In this document: positions 1 to 7,188 of the stretch, in pieces
Layout of the letters: each line of letters opens with the position of its first letter
Position numbering within the stretch: the stretch's first letter is position 1
Assembly (NCBI GenBank): GCA_017938565.1
Contig: JAGBBI010000049.1
Span: 1-9,318, forward strand
DNA from: Clostridia bacterium
GTDB lineage: Bacteria; Bacillota_A; Clostridia; Christensenellales; UBA1242
Direction: 5' to 3'
DNA: 9,318 bases
Notes under the pieces: generated by a model
The model's database searches: none
Seen by the model: the letters and a program-made list of their open reading frames with translations, nothing else
What the model was told of the DNA's origin: nothing
Made by a program: the position numbers and the translations under genes

Positions 1-45
1 CACTGTAGGGGTACATTACAAAATTCACAAGACTTCTTCTTAATC
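1..45 (-). other. Sequence downstream of parC; no gene or terminator visible
   Basis: Seen: after the parC TAA the same frame meets a second TAA two codons later. No hairpin followed by a T-run is present before the window edge, so the transcript may continue leftwards. A frame overlapping the parC end reads KKKSCEFCNVPLQ, with a CxxC pair, and stays open to the edge, but it has no ATG, GTG or TTG start after its last stop. An ATG at 14-16 opens another frame (MYPYS) without a clear ribosome binding site. Neither can be called a gene from this fragment. Confidence 0.3.
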
Positions 46-2754
46 TTATATCCAATTCAAAAATATATCAATAGACTTCACATCAATCCCAGTCTTCGCA
101 CGAACTAAAGACTTGCCCGACGTTGTACGATTTTGATTATCTAAAGAATCTGTGCTATAACCAGCTTTATTTCCATCAACATCTTCTACAACGATTGTGT
201 ACGGCTTATCAATAACCGATGCAAACACCACCGAGCTTCCATTGTTCAGTGCTGTCAAATCCATTATTTTAACACCTTTACGATACCTTGCCATTGGCTC
301 AATTTCGGCTAGTTTTACTTTCTTTGCATAACCTTTATCTGTAACAACTGCAATCCTGTAATTTGGCATTACCTGTTTTGATAGTACAACCTCATCGCCA
401 TCAGCAAGCATAACTCCTTTTACTCCACCTGAAATTCTGCCCTGAATTGGTATATCATCGGTAAACGCATTTAACGCCATTCCATTCTTAGTAACAAATA
501 GTATTGTTGATTTCGACTCGGTATTTTCAAGCTCTACATCTACCAAATAATCATCGTCTTTAAACTTCGTCGCTTGGAAATAATTTTTCAATAGATAATA
601 CTCACTCCACGCCGTCTTCTTAATCATTCCAGCCTTGCTGAAAAACATTAAGTTCTGTTTTGACGCATTTTCATCTTCCTGATCCGGCATCTCAAATACT
701 GCAACCGGATACTCACCTGACATCGCTTCTTTAAATACTTGATTAAACAACAATCCTCGTTCTTTCCATTTTAATTCCGGTATATCACCCGCTGATATCT
801 TAAATGCATTTCCAAGATTTGTAAAAAACATGAGAGTTTTTGCGGTATTAGTTGAAATTAACTTTTTGTAAATTTCATAATCGGTCGACTTCTCCGAGAA
901 CTCTTTTGTTGCACTTGCAAAATATTTACCATTATGAGATTTGATTGTTCCTGCTTTTGTGATTCCAATAACTACATCTTCAACAGGGTGCATATTCTCT
1001 GCCGTTGGCAATTCATACTCATCAAGAGATGCTAATATTACCGAGCGACGTTCAAATTTGAACTTCTTTCTTATTTCTAATAACTCAGCCTTTACTGTTT
1101 CCAACTGCAACTTTGGGCTATTTAAAATTTTTGTTAACGTCTCAATTAGCACTTTCAAATCAGCAAGTTCTTGTTCAAGTTTAAACACTTCCAAACTTGT
1201 AAGTCTTGCAAGACGCAAATCTAGAATTGCTTGAGCTTGCCTATCGGTCAACTTAAATCTTTCCATCAACCTGCGCTTTGCTTCTGGTGTGTTTGCACTT
1301 GTTTTAATTATTTTTACAACTTCATCAATATTCCTAACTGCAATGACCAAGCCTTCTAAAATATGTGCACGTTCTTTTGCTTGATCAAGTTCATACTTTG
1401 TCCTTCGATAAATTATTTGTTGTTGATAATCTACGTAATATTTAATAATAGACAAGAGCCCTAATTGCTGAGGGCGACCTTCCGCAATTACAACCATATT
1501 AATACCATAACTAACTTGAAGCTCGGAATACTTATATAGGTTTTCCAAAAGTTTTTCTGGGTCTGCATCTTTCTTGACTCTAATAACAGCTCGAGTGCCA
1601 TTTCTGTCAGACTCATCAAGTATCTCTGCAATACCCTCCAGCTGCTCTTTCTTTGTTTCTCTTAAGTCTAGAAGTTTTGCAAGCAACCCCGCCTTCTTTA
1701 CTCCATAAGGGAATTCGGTAATAACAATACTCTTTTTGTCCTTGTCACCTGTTTCGATATATGCTTTTGCACGCAACGTAATTTTGCCACGCCCCGTCTC
1801 ATAGGCATTTTTCAATTCTTCTCCGCCAATTACATAACCGCCAGTCGGAAAATCTGGTCCTTTTATATACTTCATCATCTCTTTTAAAGAAATTTTTGGA
1901 TTGTCTATATAAGCAACAACGCCTGAAATGACCTCGTTTAAATTATGAGTTGGGATATTTGTTGCAAGTCCAACAGCAATACCTGATGCACCATTTACAA
2001 GAAGATTTGGATATCTACTTGGAAGCATATCTGGTTCTTTTAATGTGTCATCAAAGTTAAAGCTCCAATGCACAGTGTCTTTTTCAAGGTCTCTTAACAT
2101 TTCCATTGCGAGAGGGGCAAGCCTTGCTTCGGTGTAACGCATAGCAGCAGCTCCATCCCCATCCTCGCTACCAAAGTTCCCATGTCCATCGACCAATATT
2201 CTACCCATATTAAATGGCTGAGCCATTCTTACCATAGCATCATAAACCGAAGTATCACCGTGAGGATGATATTTACCAAGGCAATCACCGACAATTCTTG
2301 CCGATTTTCTGAAAGGTTTATCCGGAGTTATTCCAAGCTCAAGCATTGTATATAAAATTCGTCTTTGCACTGGTTTTAATCCGTCTTCAACCCTTGGCAG
2401 TGCCCTATCCAAAATAACGTGTTCAGAATACGGCATCATTGACTCGTGCATCACGACGTCTACACTTTTTTGCAATATATTCTTCCCAAGCCCTGCTGTT
2501 ACAAGCATTTCTTGTTTTATCTTTTTTTTCTTTTCGGCCTTTTCTTCAATAGATTCTTCACTTGAAGCCTCATTCTCAGACAGTTGTTCAACCTGACTTA
2601 AAAAATCGTCAAATCCAACCTGTCCATCAATAACACTGGCCCCCATATTTTCGTCGCCACTTTCATAGCCCATCTTTTGCTTTATTTCGTCAATACGGCT
2701 ATCATTGACCGACCTACCATTTTTATTTTTTTCTTTGTCATTATTATTATCCAT
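46..2754 (-). CDS. parC: DNA topoisomerase IV subunit A (ParC) with N-terminal extension
   Basis: Role: the DNA cleavage and religation subunit of a type IIA topoisomerase; with ParE it decatenates daughter chromosomes and relaxes supercoils. Seen: 902 aa. Residues 1-90 are a charged, low-complexity extension ([17 protein letters not shown]). The catalytic core has LKPVQRR near 126-132, the quinolone-region motif [10 protein letters not shown] at 163-172 and the active-site Arg206-Tyr207 in AAMRYTEAR. The six-bladed C-terminal domain spans about 592-890. ParC rather than GyrA: the GyrA box (QRRGGKG) is missing from blade 1, and [20 protein letters not shown] and [10 protein letters not shown] closely match Gram-positive ParC as I know it. 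Residues 168 and 172, the quinolone-contact positions, are Thr and Asp. The start is supported by GGAG 8 nt upstream; a start at Met83 would give ordinary length but has only a weak site. No parE is adjacent. Confidence 0.88.
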   Translation of the reverse strand: MDNNNDKEKNKNGRSVNDSRIDEIKQKMGYESGDENMGASVIDGQVGFDDFLSQVEQLSENEASSEESIEEKAEKKKKIKQEMLVTAGLGKNILQKSVDVVMHESMMPYSEHVILDRALPRVEDGLKPVQRRILYTMLELGITPDKPFRKSARIVGDCLGKYHPHGDTSVYDAMVRMAQPFNMGRILVDGHGNFGSEDGDGAAAMRYTEARLAPLAMEMLRDLEKDTVHWSFNFDDTLKEPDMLPSRYPNLLVNGASGIAVGLATNIPTHNLNEVISGVVAYIDNPKISLKEMMKYIKGPDFPTGGYVIGGEELKNAYETGRGKITLRAKAYIETGDKDKKSIVITEFPYGVKKAGLLAKLLDLRETKKEQLEGIAEILDESDRNGTRAVIRVKKDADPEKLLENLYKYSELQVSYGINMVVIAEGRPQQLGLLSIIKYYVDYQQQIIYRRTKYELDQAKERAHILEGLVIAVRNIDEVVKIIKTSANTPEAKRRLMERFKLTDRQAQAILDLRLARLTSLEVFKLEQELADLKVLIETLTKILNSPKLQLETVKAELLEIRKKFKFERRSVILASLDEYELPTAENMHPVEDVVIGITKAGTIKSHNGKYFASATKEFSEKSTDYEIYKKLISTNTAKTLMFFTNLGNAFKISAGDIPELKWKERGLLFNQVFKEAMSGEYPVAVFEMPDQEDENASKQNLMFFSKAGMIKKTAWSEYYLLKNYFQATKFKDDDYLVDVELENTESKSTILFVTKNGMALNAFTDDIPIQGRISGGVKGVMLADGDEVVLSKQVMPNYRIAVVTDKGYAKKVKLAEIEPMARYRKGVKIMDLTALNNGSSVVFASVIDKPYTIVVEDVDGNKAGYSTDSLDNQNRTTSGKSLVRAKTGIDVKSIDIFLNWI

Positions 2755-2792
2755 CGTACATGCTCCATAAACATAATAAAGTAATTATCATT

Positions 2793-2822
2793 AGTATATC
2801 ATACAATTTCAAATAAAAGCAA
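2793..2822 (-). promoter_or_regulatory. Probable sigma-A promoter of parC
   Basis: Seen on the minus strand: an extended -10, TGATATACT, with TATACT at 2793-2798, and a weak -35, TTGCTT, at 2817-2822, separated by 18 nt. Transcription would start near 2786, leaving a leader of about 30 nt that contains GGAG before the parC ATG. It lies downstream of the terminator at 2849-2888, so parC appears to be transcribed on its own. Confidence 0.5.
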
Positions 2823-2848
2823 ACGAATTTTTCTTGTGTTCTTTGCAC

Positions 2849-2888
2849 AAAAAACGCTATGCAACAAAATTAAAGTTGCATAGCGTTT
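2849..2888 (-). terminator. Rho-independent terminator after the P-loop kinase gene
   Basis: Seen: a perfect 14-bp stem (arms 2852-2865 and 2875-2888) around a 9-nt loop. Read on the minus strand it ends in a run of six T, in part within the stem. The hairpin begins 15 nt after the stop codon of the kinase-like gene. On the plus strand no T-run follows and no plus-strand gene leads into it, so it acts on the minus strand. Confidence 0.9.
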
Positions 2889-2903
2889 AATATTTTACTC
2901 TTA

Positions 2904-3437
2904 TTACTTTTCGTGTGGGAACGCCTTTAAGCTTTCTTTCTCTATTACTCTCGATATAAATTCGATAACATCTGCTTCCATTTCTTCTAGCGATTTATTA
3001 TTTTCATAGACATAATCATAGTCATAATTTTCCACATTGTCGTCTGATGCATTTCCATACACCCTATCAATTTCCGGACGCCTAATTAAAAGCGACAAAC
3101 ACCTTCCATCAGTTGCGTCAATAAATTTTTGTATTTCTTTTGGTTCTCTAATATGAACAAACATAATGGTCTCTACTTCGCTTGCTAAAAACTTCTTAAA
3201 TTCCGATAAGCAATAGCTCGTCGGCAATTCATTGTAATCTGTTAAAAGTTGTTTTAAATCACTTAAGAACTTCCTGTCCTTATCTTCCTTTGCTCCTGAC
3301 CACCCTGCCATTTTTGCTATTGACTTCACTGGGTCAACCGACGAGATATTCCTGACATCAAATGTTGTTGCCACAGCATCGCAAAAACTATCTTTTCCGA
3401 CACCACCCTTCCCGTTTATAACAAATGCAAGTTTCAT
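2904..3437 (-). CDS. P-loop nucleotide kinase-like protein (dNMP kinase-like)
   Basis: Seen: 177 aa, starting MKLAFVINGKGGVGKDSF with a Walker A loop at 9-16 (GKGGVGKD). FVHIREPKEIQKF at 93-105 and LLIRRP at 116-121 follow, and the C-terminus carries an acidic and tyrosine-rich DNVENYDYDYVYENN with a terminal helix. Known: this order (P-loop, an IRE/DxR motif ahead of an 'EI' helix, then a late N-rich loop and helix) resembles phage T4-type deoxynucleoside monophosphate kinases and related small kinases in Bacillota. Inference: it phosphorylates a small nucleotide-like substrate in the cytoplasm; the true substrate cannot be read from the sequence. The start follows AGGAG at 11 nt, with a second AAGG close to the ATG. 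It has its own promoter-like site and a strong terminator, so it is probably monocistronic. Confidence 0.6.
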   Translation of the reverse strand: MKLAFVINGKGGVGKDSFCDAVATTFDVRNISSVDPVKSIAKMAGWSGAKEDKDRKFLSDLKQLLTDYNELPTSYCLSEFKKFLASEVETIMFVHIREPKEIQKFIDATDGRCLSLLIRRPEIDRVYGNASDDNVENYDYDYVYENNKSLEEMEADVIEFISRVIEKESLKAFPHEK

Positions 3438-3471
3438 ACCTTCACAAACTCCTATTTATACTCATAGAATA

Positions 3472-3500
3472 GTTTAATACACCTCATTCAACATTGTCAA
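3472..3500 (-). promoter_or_regulatory. Candidate promoter of the P-loop kinase gene
   Basis: Seen on the minus strand: a perfect -35 box, TTGACA, at 3495-3500, ten bases after the thioesterase stop codon. The -10 is weak: TTAAAC at 3472-3477 with a 17-nt spacer, or TATTAA at 3474-3479 with a 15-nt spacer. Expression may also come by readthrough from the thioesterase gene, since no terminator separates them. Confidence 0.4.
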
Positions 3501-3509
3501 TCAAATAGA

Positions 3510-4268
3510 TTATTTCCTTTCAAACTTTATTTTCGCTTTAAAATATGAAAAACTCTTATCCTTACTTTTACCATAAACAACATACCCATCTTCGACTTGT
3601 TTTTTAAAGATGTCGATTTTAGCACCCTCTTGAGCCTCTTTTAAAAAGTGCAATTCATACTCTTTAATTTTATTCTTTTGTAAAAAAATAGCATCAAAAC
3701 AATCTAATACAATTTTAGTATAAACGACGTTGTTCATATGTAAATTAATGTCTAAATCTGTACTTCTGACCACTTTTTCAAATAATGGAAGCAACTCGTC
3801 GTCTTGAGTATCATCAATAATAGTATAACTCTCACTTTCTAGCCTTTCACTTATATAATTAAAATTCATCGGGTTGCTACTAATTGTATTAGTTCTTCGA
3901 ATTTTCCTCGTATCCAAATCTAAAATACACCATTCACTCGACCCGATTATTGCCGTTGGGCCATCTTTAGTACTCATTTTAAAATTTCTACCATATCTAA
4001 CATTGGTAGGTTCTAATGGATAAGTCAAAATACTAAATTTATCACCCCACTTAGGTAAATCTTGCAAGAATTTCACTTTGATTTTTGACAAAACCCAAAA
4101 CGCATTATCGTTTTGTTTTAAATCAAAATAACTTAATCCCATTTCTTTTGAATGCCTTGTCGCAAGATCTTGGAACTCTCTCATTAATCCCACTAAGTTA
4201 AATTCAAAATTAAAATCTATATCTGAAATTGTAGCAACATAATCTTTATTTAAATAATTTTCCATCAT
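3510..4268 (-). CDS. Acyl-ACP thioesterase (FatA/FatB-like, double hotdog)
   Basis: Role: hydrolyses fatty acyl-acyl carrier protein to free fatty acid, ending chain elongation in the cytoplasm. Seen, numbering from the start chosen here (252 aa, normal for bacterial members): an N-terminal hotdog with FWVLSKIKVKF near 57-67; then STDLDINLHMNNVVY, giving Asp173, Asn175 and His177; then FLKEAQEG with Glu211. Known: plant FatB enzymes have been proposed to use the matching Asp, Asn, His and Glu. The neighbouring Cys once thought catalytic is Ala here, so the Glu version of the mechanism fits. Start: a longer frame begins at 4289, but that ATG overlaps a TATAAT box and lacks a ribosome site; GGAAGG lies 7 nt before the ATG at 4268, with another ATG directly after it. 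It follows the acyltransferase gene by 74 nt and belongs with the lipid genes. Confidence 0.85.
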   Translation of the reverse strand: MMENYLNKDYVATISDIDFNFEFNLVGLMREFQDLATRHSKEMGLSYFDLKQNDNAFWVLSKIKVKFLQDLPKWGDKFSILTYPLEPTNVRYGRNFKMSTKDGPTAIIGSSEWCILDLDTRKIRRTNTISSNPMNFNYISERLESESYTIIDDTQDDELLPLFEKVVRSTDLDINLHMNNVVYTKIVLDCFDAIFLQKNKIKEYELHFLKEAQEGAKIDIFKKQVEDGYVVYGKSKDKSFSYFKAKIKFERK

Positions 4269-4287
4269 AAACACACCTTCCTTATTC

Positions 4288-4316
4288 ATTATATCGAAAA
4301 TATTATCAATGCAAAA
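4288..4316 (-). promoter_or_regulatory. Candidate promoter of the thioesterase gene
   Basis: Seen on the minus strand: a consensus -10, TATAAT, at 4288-4293. The -35 is weak, either TTGCAT at 4309-4314 (15-nt spacer) or TTTTGC at 4311-4316 (17-nt spacer). The start would fall near 4281, giving a leader of about 12 nt that carries AAGGAAGG. The box covers the upstream ATG at 4289, so transcripts from this site can only use the ATG at 4268 or 4265. Confidence 0.45.
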
Positions 4317-4342
4317 TGAAATTATGATGAAATTTAAAACTT

Positions 4343-5140
4343 TTAATCATAAATTTTCTCTCGATAATCAATATATGTGCAATTCGAAAGCTTGCTTCTC
4401 TCATTCATTTTTTCATAAATGGCATCCCTCAACCATTTTTCTTGCTCTTTCATTGAAAGTTCTTCAGGTGCAAAAAATGGGCCATCAACATATATTTCAA
4501 CCTTCGGCTTTTTGAACAGTTTTCGCTTTTTAAATATGGTAGTATAGCAAAATGCTGGGACATTTAACTCAACAGGGTATCGAAAAGAACTAGATTTAAA
4601 ATTTCTTATTTTCGTACAATAAGGCCAAATATGAGCCTCTGGGAAAATCATAACTACCTGTTTTTCATCTACAACTCTAATCTTTAATGCTTTATTCAAT
4701 AGCCTTGAACCTGAAAGCGTTGTAGCAACCGGCATCCCGCCAAGCATTTCAACCAATGTTTTAACCCCTTTAATAGAGACCGCATCTGGATTAACCAATA
4801 TATACGTTCTTTTATTTGCATTTACCATATTGGGGTGAAAAGCATCTCCTGCCATCAAAGTATGATTGGCATACATAAAATATCCATCTTTCTTATATGG
4901 TTTTAGAACCTTTCTATTTTTAATTTTAGTCCAATATTTAACCCAACAAAAAATTGACACAATCGGCATTGCAATCACTCTGTAAAGAATAAATGAACAT
5001 AATTTCCAAACCCAACATTTATGAATGTATACATAATTTTCGTCAATTGTTTTTTTATTCTTTATTGAAGTCCCCGCAAAGTCATCATTTAATTCGCTTG
5101 TGTAATAGATTATTCTTTCCTTATTCTTTTGTTTCTTCAT
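4343..5140 (-). CDS. PlsC-like glycerolipid acyltransferase, variant motif
   Basis: Role (family): transfers an acyl chain to a lysophosphatidic acid-like or other lipid acceptor at the inner face of the membrane. Seen: 265 aa; a basic N-terminus; one hydrophobic stretch near 46-70 that probably anchors the protein; YANHTLMAGDAFHP at 90-103, where His93 and Asp99 are spaced HX5D rather than the usual HX4D; and IFPEAHIWPYCTKIRNF at 165-181, where PlsC enzymes have FPEGxR. Known: Bacillota carry a PlsC-like subfamily with NHT...GDAF and PEAHIWPY signatures; this matches my memory of it. The acceptor is not known. AAAGG lies 6 nt before the ATG. The gene starts 31 nt after the glycosyltransferase stop on the same strand, so the two probably share a transcript. 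No terminator is visible after it. Confidence 0.72.
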   Translation of the reverse strand: MKKQKNKERIIYYTSELNDDFAGTSIKNKKTIDENYVYIHKCWVWKLCSFILYRVIAMPIVSIFCWVKYWTKIKNRKVLKPYKKDGYFMYANHTLMAGDAFHPNMVNANKRTYILVNPDAVSIKGVKTLVEMLGGMPVATTLSGSRLLNKALKIRVVDEKQVVMIFPEAHIWPYCTKIRNFKSSSFRYPVELNVPAFCYTTIFKKRKLFKKPKVEIYVDGPFFAPEELSMKEQEKWLRDAIYEKMNERSKLSNCTYIDYREKIYD

Positions 5141-5171
5141 ACCTTACCTTTTAACACTATAATTAACACTG

Positions 5172-6323
5172 TTAAATTGCATCATTCTTTAGATTTATCA
5201 CATCTTTAAGCATTTCTTCCATTCTATCCATGCAAATATCTTGGTCAAATTTTGAAGCATACCCCAAATATTCTTCACTTCTTTTCTTCTTTTCTTCTGG
5301 ATTATCAAGCCAATAATCAATTTTTTCTTTTAAATCTTTACTTGAATTGTTTTTGAACAAGTTTTTTTCATCCATCGCAAAAGCCTTAGTTGCACATCTT
5401 TTAGAGTTTGCAATCACTGGAACAACACCGCAAGCAATCGCCTCTAAACACGCAATCGCTTCAATCTCAATTTCAGCAGGGTGAACATATAAGTCAGAGT
5501 AGTTTAAAGTCTTAACCATAGCATCCCTATCAAAAAATTTAAAAATAGGCTGAATTGGCAATTTTCTCATAGAGTATTTTCTAAGTTTGTTTTCCAATGG
5601 TCCACACCCAGCGAATACAAGCTGTATTTTACTTTTATATTTACTTTTTGATACGGCATCAATTAAAACTTTGTGTGATTTTTCTTTACTATATCTTCCG
5701 GTAAATGTTATCACATATTTGTCTTGTAATTCGATTGGTTTACAAACTTCTTTTCTTATAAATCGTTTATTAACTCCGTTTGATATTACATAAGCATTTG
5801 TTTGTTTTTTCACCGCATTCTCAAAAACATCTTGAATAAACTTTGTTGGATAATGTACAGCAGACACTTTATTATAAAAGTGCTTGTAAAAATTTTTATA
5901 AATTAATTTTTGTGCAAACTTCCAGTCTTTTAAAAAGACATGACTTGACAAGTTTTCAGCCTGCGCATGAAATCCCGCTGTTACAGGAATTCCTAATTCT
6001 TCTGCAATTTTGATTGATTTTCTACCCAGCCCAAATGGAACCATAACATGCACGACGTCTGCATCTTTAATCGCCTCCGTTAAAATCCCCTCATCACATT
6101 TGGCTATTGCGACACCATTCTTTGCAATATACCTATCAAGCGCTTTGCCAAAACTTATTGTAGGCACAACAAAAAAGTCCTCTTCTCCCTTTCTATCCGC
6201 ATCAGGACATACAACCTTAACATTATGCCCTTTAGCTTTTAAGCTTCTATATAAATTCATTGCGGCAACAGTAGTTCCATTATTCTCTTTTCCTAACACA
6301 TCACATACCATCGTAACTTTCAT
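5172..6323 (-). CDS. Glycosyltransferase family 4, probably glycolipid-forming
   Basis: Role (family): a retaining GT-B glycosyltransferase that moves a sugar from a nucleotide-sugar donor. Seen: 383 aa; an N-terminal acceptor-side Rossmann domain with NNGTTVAAMNLYRSLKAKGH at 14-33 and GFHAQAENLSSH at 117-128; and a C-terminal donor domain with FTGRYSKEKSH at 207-217, FAGCGPLE at 237-244 and the EX7E motif Glu286/Glu294 in HPAEIEIEAIACLEAIACG. No signal peptide or membrane span is seen, as for peripheral membrane enzymes. Known: similar GT4 proteins in Bacillota include diacylglycerol glucosyltransferases. Inference: the neighbouring acyltransferase and thioesterase favour a lipid acceptor, but another acceptor (surface polysaccharide) is not excluded. 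The start is supported by GAGGAG 9 nt upstream. It is first in its transcript, behind a TATAAT box in the divergent region shared with the XRE gene. Confidence 0.8.
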   Translation of the reverse strand: MKVTMVCDVLGKENNGTTVAAMNLYRSLKAKGHNVKVVCPDADRKGEEDFFVVPTISFGKALDRYIAKNGVAIAKCDEGILTEAIKDADVVHVMVPFGLGRKSIKIAEELGIPVTAGFHAQAENLSSHVFLKDWKFAQKLIYKNFYKHFYNKVSAVHYPTKFIQDVFENAVKKQTNAYVISNGVNKRFIRKEVCKPIELQDKYVITFTGRYSKEKSHKVLIDAVSKSKYKSKIQLVFAGCGPLENKLRKYSMRKLPIQPIFKFFDRDAMVKTLNYSDLYVHPAEIEIEAIACLEAIACGVVPVIANSKRCATKAFAMDEKNLFKNNSSKDLKEKIDYWLDNPEEKKKRSEEYLGYASKFDQDICMDRMEEMLKDVINLKNDAI

Positions 6324-6361
6324 ATTATCTTTCTCCTCTGCAATTTTAGATTGCTTGCGTA

Positions 6362-6389
6362 ATTATAGACAAATTTCAATTAATACAAA
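6362..6389 (-). promoter_or_regulatory. Promoter of the glycosyltransferase-acyltransferase unit
   Basis: Seen on the minus strand: a perfect -10, TATAAT, at 6362-6367. The -35 is poor, with TTGTAT at 6383-6388 (15-nt spacer) or TTTGTA at 6384-6389 (16-nt spacer). The start would be near 6355 and the leader about 30 nt, including GAGGAG. A weak -35 with a strong -10 would suit an activated or repressed promoter, but no bound factor can be read from it. Confidence 0.45.
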
Positions 6390-6431
6390 AGAGAAAGTTG
6401 AAAATTTATATCTCTATTTTATTTCACTCAC

Positions 6432-6486
6432 AGTAGAGCAAAAAACGCCACTCTACTTCTCGACTATGCGTACACCTTAAAGTAGA
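6432..6486. repeat. Three AGTAGA elements in alternating orientation (possible operator)
   Basis: Seen: AGTAGAG at 6432-6438, its inverse CTCTACT at 6451-6457, and AAGTAGA at 6480-6486, which is the inverse of TCTACTT at 6452-6458. The middle copy can pair with either neighbour (12-nt or 21-nt gap). Both flanking promoters point away from this block, so it should not be transcribed from either. This makes protein-binding half-sites more likely than an RNA switch. The XRE regulator next door is the obvious candidate ligand (inference). Confidence 0.4.
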
Positions 6487-6502
6487 AAACTCTAATTTTC
6501 TC

Positions 6503-6531
6503 TTGATTTTAAAAATATGACATGATATAAT
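6503..6531 (+). promoter_or_regulatory. Strong promoter of the XRE gene, start at or next to the ATG
   Basis: Seen: -35 TTGATT at 6503-6508, a 17-nt spacer, and an extended -10, TGATATAAT, with TATAAT at 6526-6531. Only six bases (CAACTT) separate the -10 box from the ATG at 6538. A normal start 6-7 nt after the -10 would fall at 6537 or 6538, giving an mRNA with essentially no leader. Confidence 0.75.
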
Positions 6532-6537
6532 CAACTT

Positions 6538-7152
6538 ATGGAATTAAAAAATATTATTGCAAAAAACATTACCGAACTCAGAAAAAAGCACAAACTTACG
6601 CAAGCCGAGTTCGCAGAAAGACTAAATTATACAGATAAGGCAATAAGCAAATGGGAACGAGGAGAAAGCATTCCAAGCATTGAAATATTAAAACAAATTT
6701 CAGATATGTTTGGGGTAACCGTAGATTATCTTTTACACGATTTGCCAATAGACCAAAAAAGTGAATATATTTTACCTCGTGAAAACACAAGCAACAAGAT
6801 AACAATTACTCTACTCGTTGTTACCATGATATGGCTAATTGCTACCGTTATTTACGTTTATACAAGAATAAACCTGTCTGTAAATCATTGGACAATTTTC
6901 CTTTGGGCCGTACCAGAATCTTGTTTAATACTATTAATGTTTAACAGCCGTTGGGGAAGACGGGTTTACACTTTTTATATCTTAACAACTTTAACTTGGA
7001 GCTCTCTGACTTGTTTTTATATTCAATTTTTAAGATATCAAATATGGTTGATTTTCATCGTTGGAATACCAATACAAATTGCAATAATTTTATGGGCAAA
7101 CTTTAAACCATCAAAGGCAAAGCAAGAACGCCGAGAACAATATTATAAATAA
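6538..7152 (+). CDS. XRE-family transcriptional regulator with four membrane segments
   Basis: Role (inferred): a DNA-binding repressor tethered to the membrane. Seen: 204 aa. An XRE/Cro-type helix-turn-helix spans about 6-66, with LTQAEFAERLNYTDKAISKW at 20-39 holding helices 2 and 3. A polar linker reaches residue 86, and four hydrophobic segments follow at about 88-108, 117-135, 142-163 and 169-187. The tail (KAKQERREQYYK) is basic. Known: Bacillota have many XRE proteins with C-terminal membrane segments; most have no known signal. The start is fixed by the HTH beginning (MELKNIIAKNITELRKK) although no ribosome binding site precedes it. It is divergent from the glycosyltransferase unit and may control itself and that unit through the AGTAGA elements (inference). 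It ends in a terminator shared with the convergent WYL gene. Confidence 0.85.
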   Translation: MELKNIIAKNITELRKKHKLTQAEFAERLNYTDKAISKWERGESIPSIEILKQISDMFGVTVDYLLHDLPIDQKSEYILPRENTSNKITITLLVVTMIWLIATVIYVYTRINLSVNHWTIFLWAVPESCLILLMFNSRWGRRVYTFYILTTLTWSSLTCFYIQFLRYQIWLIFIVGIPIQIAIILWANFKPSKAKQERREQYYK

Positions 7153-7188
7153 AGAAGACTCCTTATTTTTAGGAGCCTTCTTTATTTA
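7146..7188. terminator. Bidirectional terminator between the convergent XRE and WYL genes
   Basis: Seen: arms 7146-7163 and 7171-7188 form 18 positions with one A-C mismatch, around a 7-nt loop (7164-7170). The outer stem is AT-rich on both sides, so each strand ends in a T-rich arm (CTTCTTTATTT on plus, CTTCTTTATTTA on minus). The XRE stop codon is inside the left arm. The last WYL codons and part of its stop codon lie in the right arm, the rest of that stop in the loop. Confidence 0.85.

Noticed and set aside
1..60. A zinc-ribbon-like small protein (CEFC) overlapping the end of parC
   Set aside because: No ATG, GTG or TTG start after the preceding stop in that frame and only about 15 codons are visible before the window edge.
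941..1234. A plus-strand open frame inside parC
   Set aside because: Antisense to conserved ParC coding sequence, with no start signals and no recognisable protein.
46..2754. Annotation as DNA gyrase subunit A
   Set aside because: The GyrA box needed for negative supercoiling is absent from blade 1, and the core and tail resemble Gram-positive ParC more closely.
5151..5175. TTAACACT repeated at 5151 and 5163, with the palindrome TTAACACTGTTAA at 5163-5175, between the glycosyltransferase and acyltransferase genes
   Set aside because: Short, AT-rich and overlapping a stop codon; no promoter with a usable -35 accompanies it. Chance is a sufficient explanation without comparative data.
6010..6480. 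A 156-aa plus-strand open frame running into the divergent region
   Set aside because: It lies mostly antisense to the well-supported glycosyltransferase gene, has no ribosome site or recognisable domain, and its composition is that of a shadow frame.
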